Source of the DNA: an uncultured Bacilli bacterium
Lineage (GTDB): Bacteria; Bacillota_I; Bacilli_A; RF39; UBA660
NCBI GenBank assembly: GCA_947627145.1
Contig: CANQUW010000061.1
Coordinates: 1-6,236, forward strand
DNA: 6,236 bases
Direction of reading: 5' to 3'
Shown here: piece by piece, positions 5,706 to 6,236 of the stretch
Numbering within the stretch: the stretch's first letter is position 1
Layout of the letters: the number at the start of each line of letters is the position of its first letter
Translations under genes and position numbers: made by a program
Notes under the pieces: model-generated
Databases searched by the model: none
Told to the model about the DNA's origin: nothing
The model's input: only the letters and a program-made list of their open reading frames with translations

Positions 5706-6050
5706 ATGAATATAATTGACAAAATTAATGAAAAACAAATCAATCCTAATATTCCTGAATTCCGTGTTGGAGATACTGTTAGAGTAGATGTTAAGATTAT
5801 CGAAGGTAAAAGAGAACGTATCCAAGCATTTGAAGGAATAGTAGTTGGTCGTCACGGAGGAAGTGTAAGTGAGACTTTTACAGTTAGAAAGATATCTAGT
5901 GGTGTTGGAGTTGAAAGAATTTTCCCAATTCATTCACCTAAGATAGATAAGATTACTGTAGTGCGTAAAGGTAAAGTTAGACGTGCTAAACTTAACTTCT
6001 TAAAAGATATGAAGAGCAGCTATAGAATTAAGGAAAGAGGTGCAAAGTAA
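5706..6050 (+). CDS. rplS: 50S ribosomal protein L19
   Basis: L19 lies at the 30S-50S interface and contributes to bridges with 16S rRNA. The 114-aa product has the usual length and all familiar segments: [20 protein letters not shown] (19-38), [14 protein letters not shown] (39-52), [15 protein letters not shown] (64-78), and [10 protein letters not shown] (91-100). A strong AGAGGAG site (5692-5698) lies 7 nt before the ATG. Codon use is less AT-biased than in the neighbouring 662-aa gene, with several CGT arginines and C-ending codons, as expected for a highly expressed gene. In Bacillus rplS directly follows trmD. Here two unrecognised genes separate them, and rplS has its own promoter, leader and terminator. 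Confidence 0.97.
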   Translation: MNIIDKINEKQINPNIPEFRVGDTVRVDVKIIEGKRERIQAFEGIVVGRHGGSVSETFTVRKISSGVGVERIFPIHSPKIDKITVVRKGKVRRAKLNFLKDMKSSYRIKERGAK

Positions 6051-6070
6051 AGCTAGTCTTTACTTTTTCT
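6044..6070 (+). terminator. Intrinsic terminator of rplS
   Basis: A perfect 9-bp stem, AAAGTAAAG (6044-6052) with CTTTACTTT (6058-6066), closes a 5-nt loop CTAGT. The descending arm runs into a T-tract interrupted only by one C (6064-6071). The rplS stop codon TAA (6048-6050) is inside the ascending arm. It ends only a few bases before the lepB start codon, so expression of lepB should depend on read-through or on an unseen promoter. Confidence 0.75.
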
Positions 6071-6074
6071 TATT

Positions 6075-6236
6075 ATGAAGAAATTTATTTTAGAAATAAT
6101 ACCTTATTTAATTGCTATTATAGCTGTTATTCTTATTAAGACTTATGTTGTTATGCCTGTTAGAGTTAATGGAGAATCTATGGAACCAACACTTCATAAT
6201 AATGATATTATGTTACTTAATAAGTTTAATTATAAA
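6075..6236 (+). CDS. lepB: Type I signal peptidase, N-terminal part (runs off the right edge)
   Basis: The 54 visible residues show a single N-terminal membrane anchor (about residues 4-24, ILEIIPYLIAIIAVILI core). The catalytic signature GESMEPTL (33-40) follows, with nucleophile Ser35, and then NDIMLLNK (43-50). The catalytic lysine and the rest lie beyond the window. Type I signal peptidases cleave signal peptides of secreted proteins on the outer face of the membrane. Having the Ser motif right after one anchor is typical of the Gram-positive SipS-type enzyme. The ATG at 6075 has no Shine-Dalgarno site: the preceding bases are the terminator's T-rich arm. An in-frame TAG at 6054-6056 rules out a longer product, and the next in-frame ATG (6153) would remove the anchor, so 6075 is the best start. 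A lepB gene following rplS is a known arrangement in Bacillota. Confidence 0.9.
   Translation, partial: MKKFILEIIPYLIAIIAVILIKTYVVMPVRVNGESMEPTLHNNDIMLLNKFNYK

Noticed and set aside
5634..5933. A 99-codon open frame on the minus strand opposite rplS and its leader
   Set aside because: It covers the promoter leader and most of a certain ribosomal protein gene, has an Asn/Ser/Tyr-rich composition typical of antisense frames, and shows no domain.
1..6236. Mobile element, CRISPR array, tRNA/rRNA or toxin-antitoxin pair
   Set aside because: No transposase, integrase, direct-repeat array, cloverleaf sequence or short bicistronic toxin-antitoxin arrangement could be found on either strand.

Overview
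This is an AT-rich window (well under one third G+C by eye) from a low-GC Gram-positive (Bacillota) chromosome. Purine-rich Shine-Dalgarno sites, near-consensus sigma-A type promoters with 17-bp spacers, and the protein families all point to the class Bacilli. A host-associated Erysipelotrichales, RF39 or other Mollicutes-related lineage is my best guess, which I cannot prove from 6 kb. The genetic code looks standard: all six tryptophans in the complete genes are TGG, and AGG falls at conserved arginines. UGA is not used in frame anywhere, neither as a stop nor as a sense codon.

Layout. (1) Positions 1-312, minus strand: the N-terminal part of tmcAL (tRNA-Met cytidine acetate ligase), with its own promoter at 342-370. 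(2) Positions 313-502: an AT-rich divergent intergenic region with two outward-facing promoters. (3) Positions 503-3524, plus strand: a tight five-gene operon with gaps of 1-10 nt and one 8-nt overlap. It encodes a YgjP-like zinc metallopeptidase, a TrmH/SpoU-family rRNA/tRNA 2'-O-methyltransferase, RimM, TrmD and an unrecognised 157-aa protein, and ends in a weak intrinsic terminator whose stem begins in the last stop codon. (4) Positions 3547-5595: a monocistronic unit with an extended -10 promoter, encoding a 662-aa protein of unknown function. (5) Positions 5597-6066: promoter, structured 5' leader (candidate L19 autoregulatory element), rplS and a good intrinsic terminator. (6) Positions 6075-6236: the start of a type I signal peptidase gene, running off the right edge, with no Shine-Dalgarno site.

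Functionally, the recognised genes concern ribosome and tRNA maturation: ac4C34 of elongator tRNA-Met, 2'-O-ribose methylation, 30S assembly, m1G37 of tRNA, and ribosomal protein L19. The usual Bacillus order is rpsP-KH protein-rimM-trmD-rplS. Here rpsP and the KH gene are absent upstream of rimM, and two unrecognised genes lie between trmD and rplS. The 662-aa gene looks like an independently expressed insert in a conserved housekeeping locus and is the main unknown. No mobile element, CRISPR array, tRNA or rRNA was seen.
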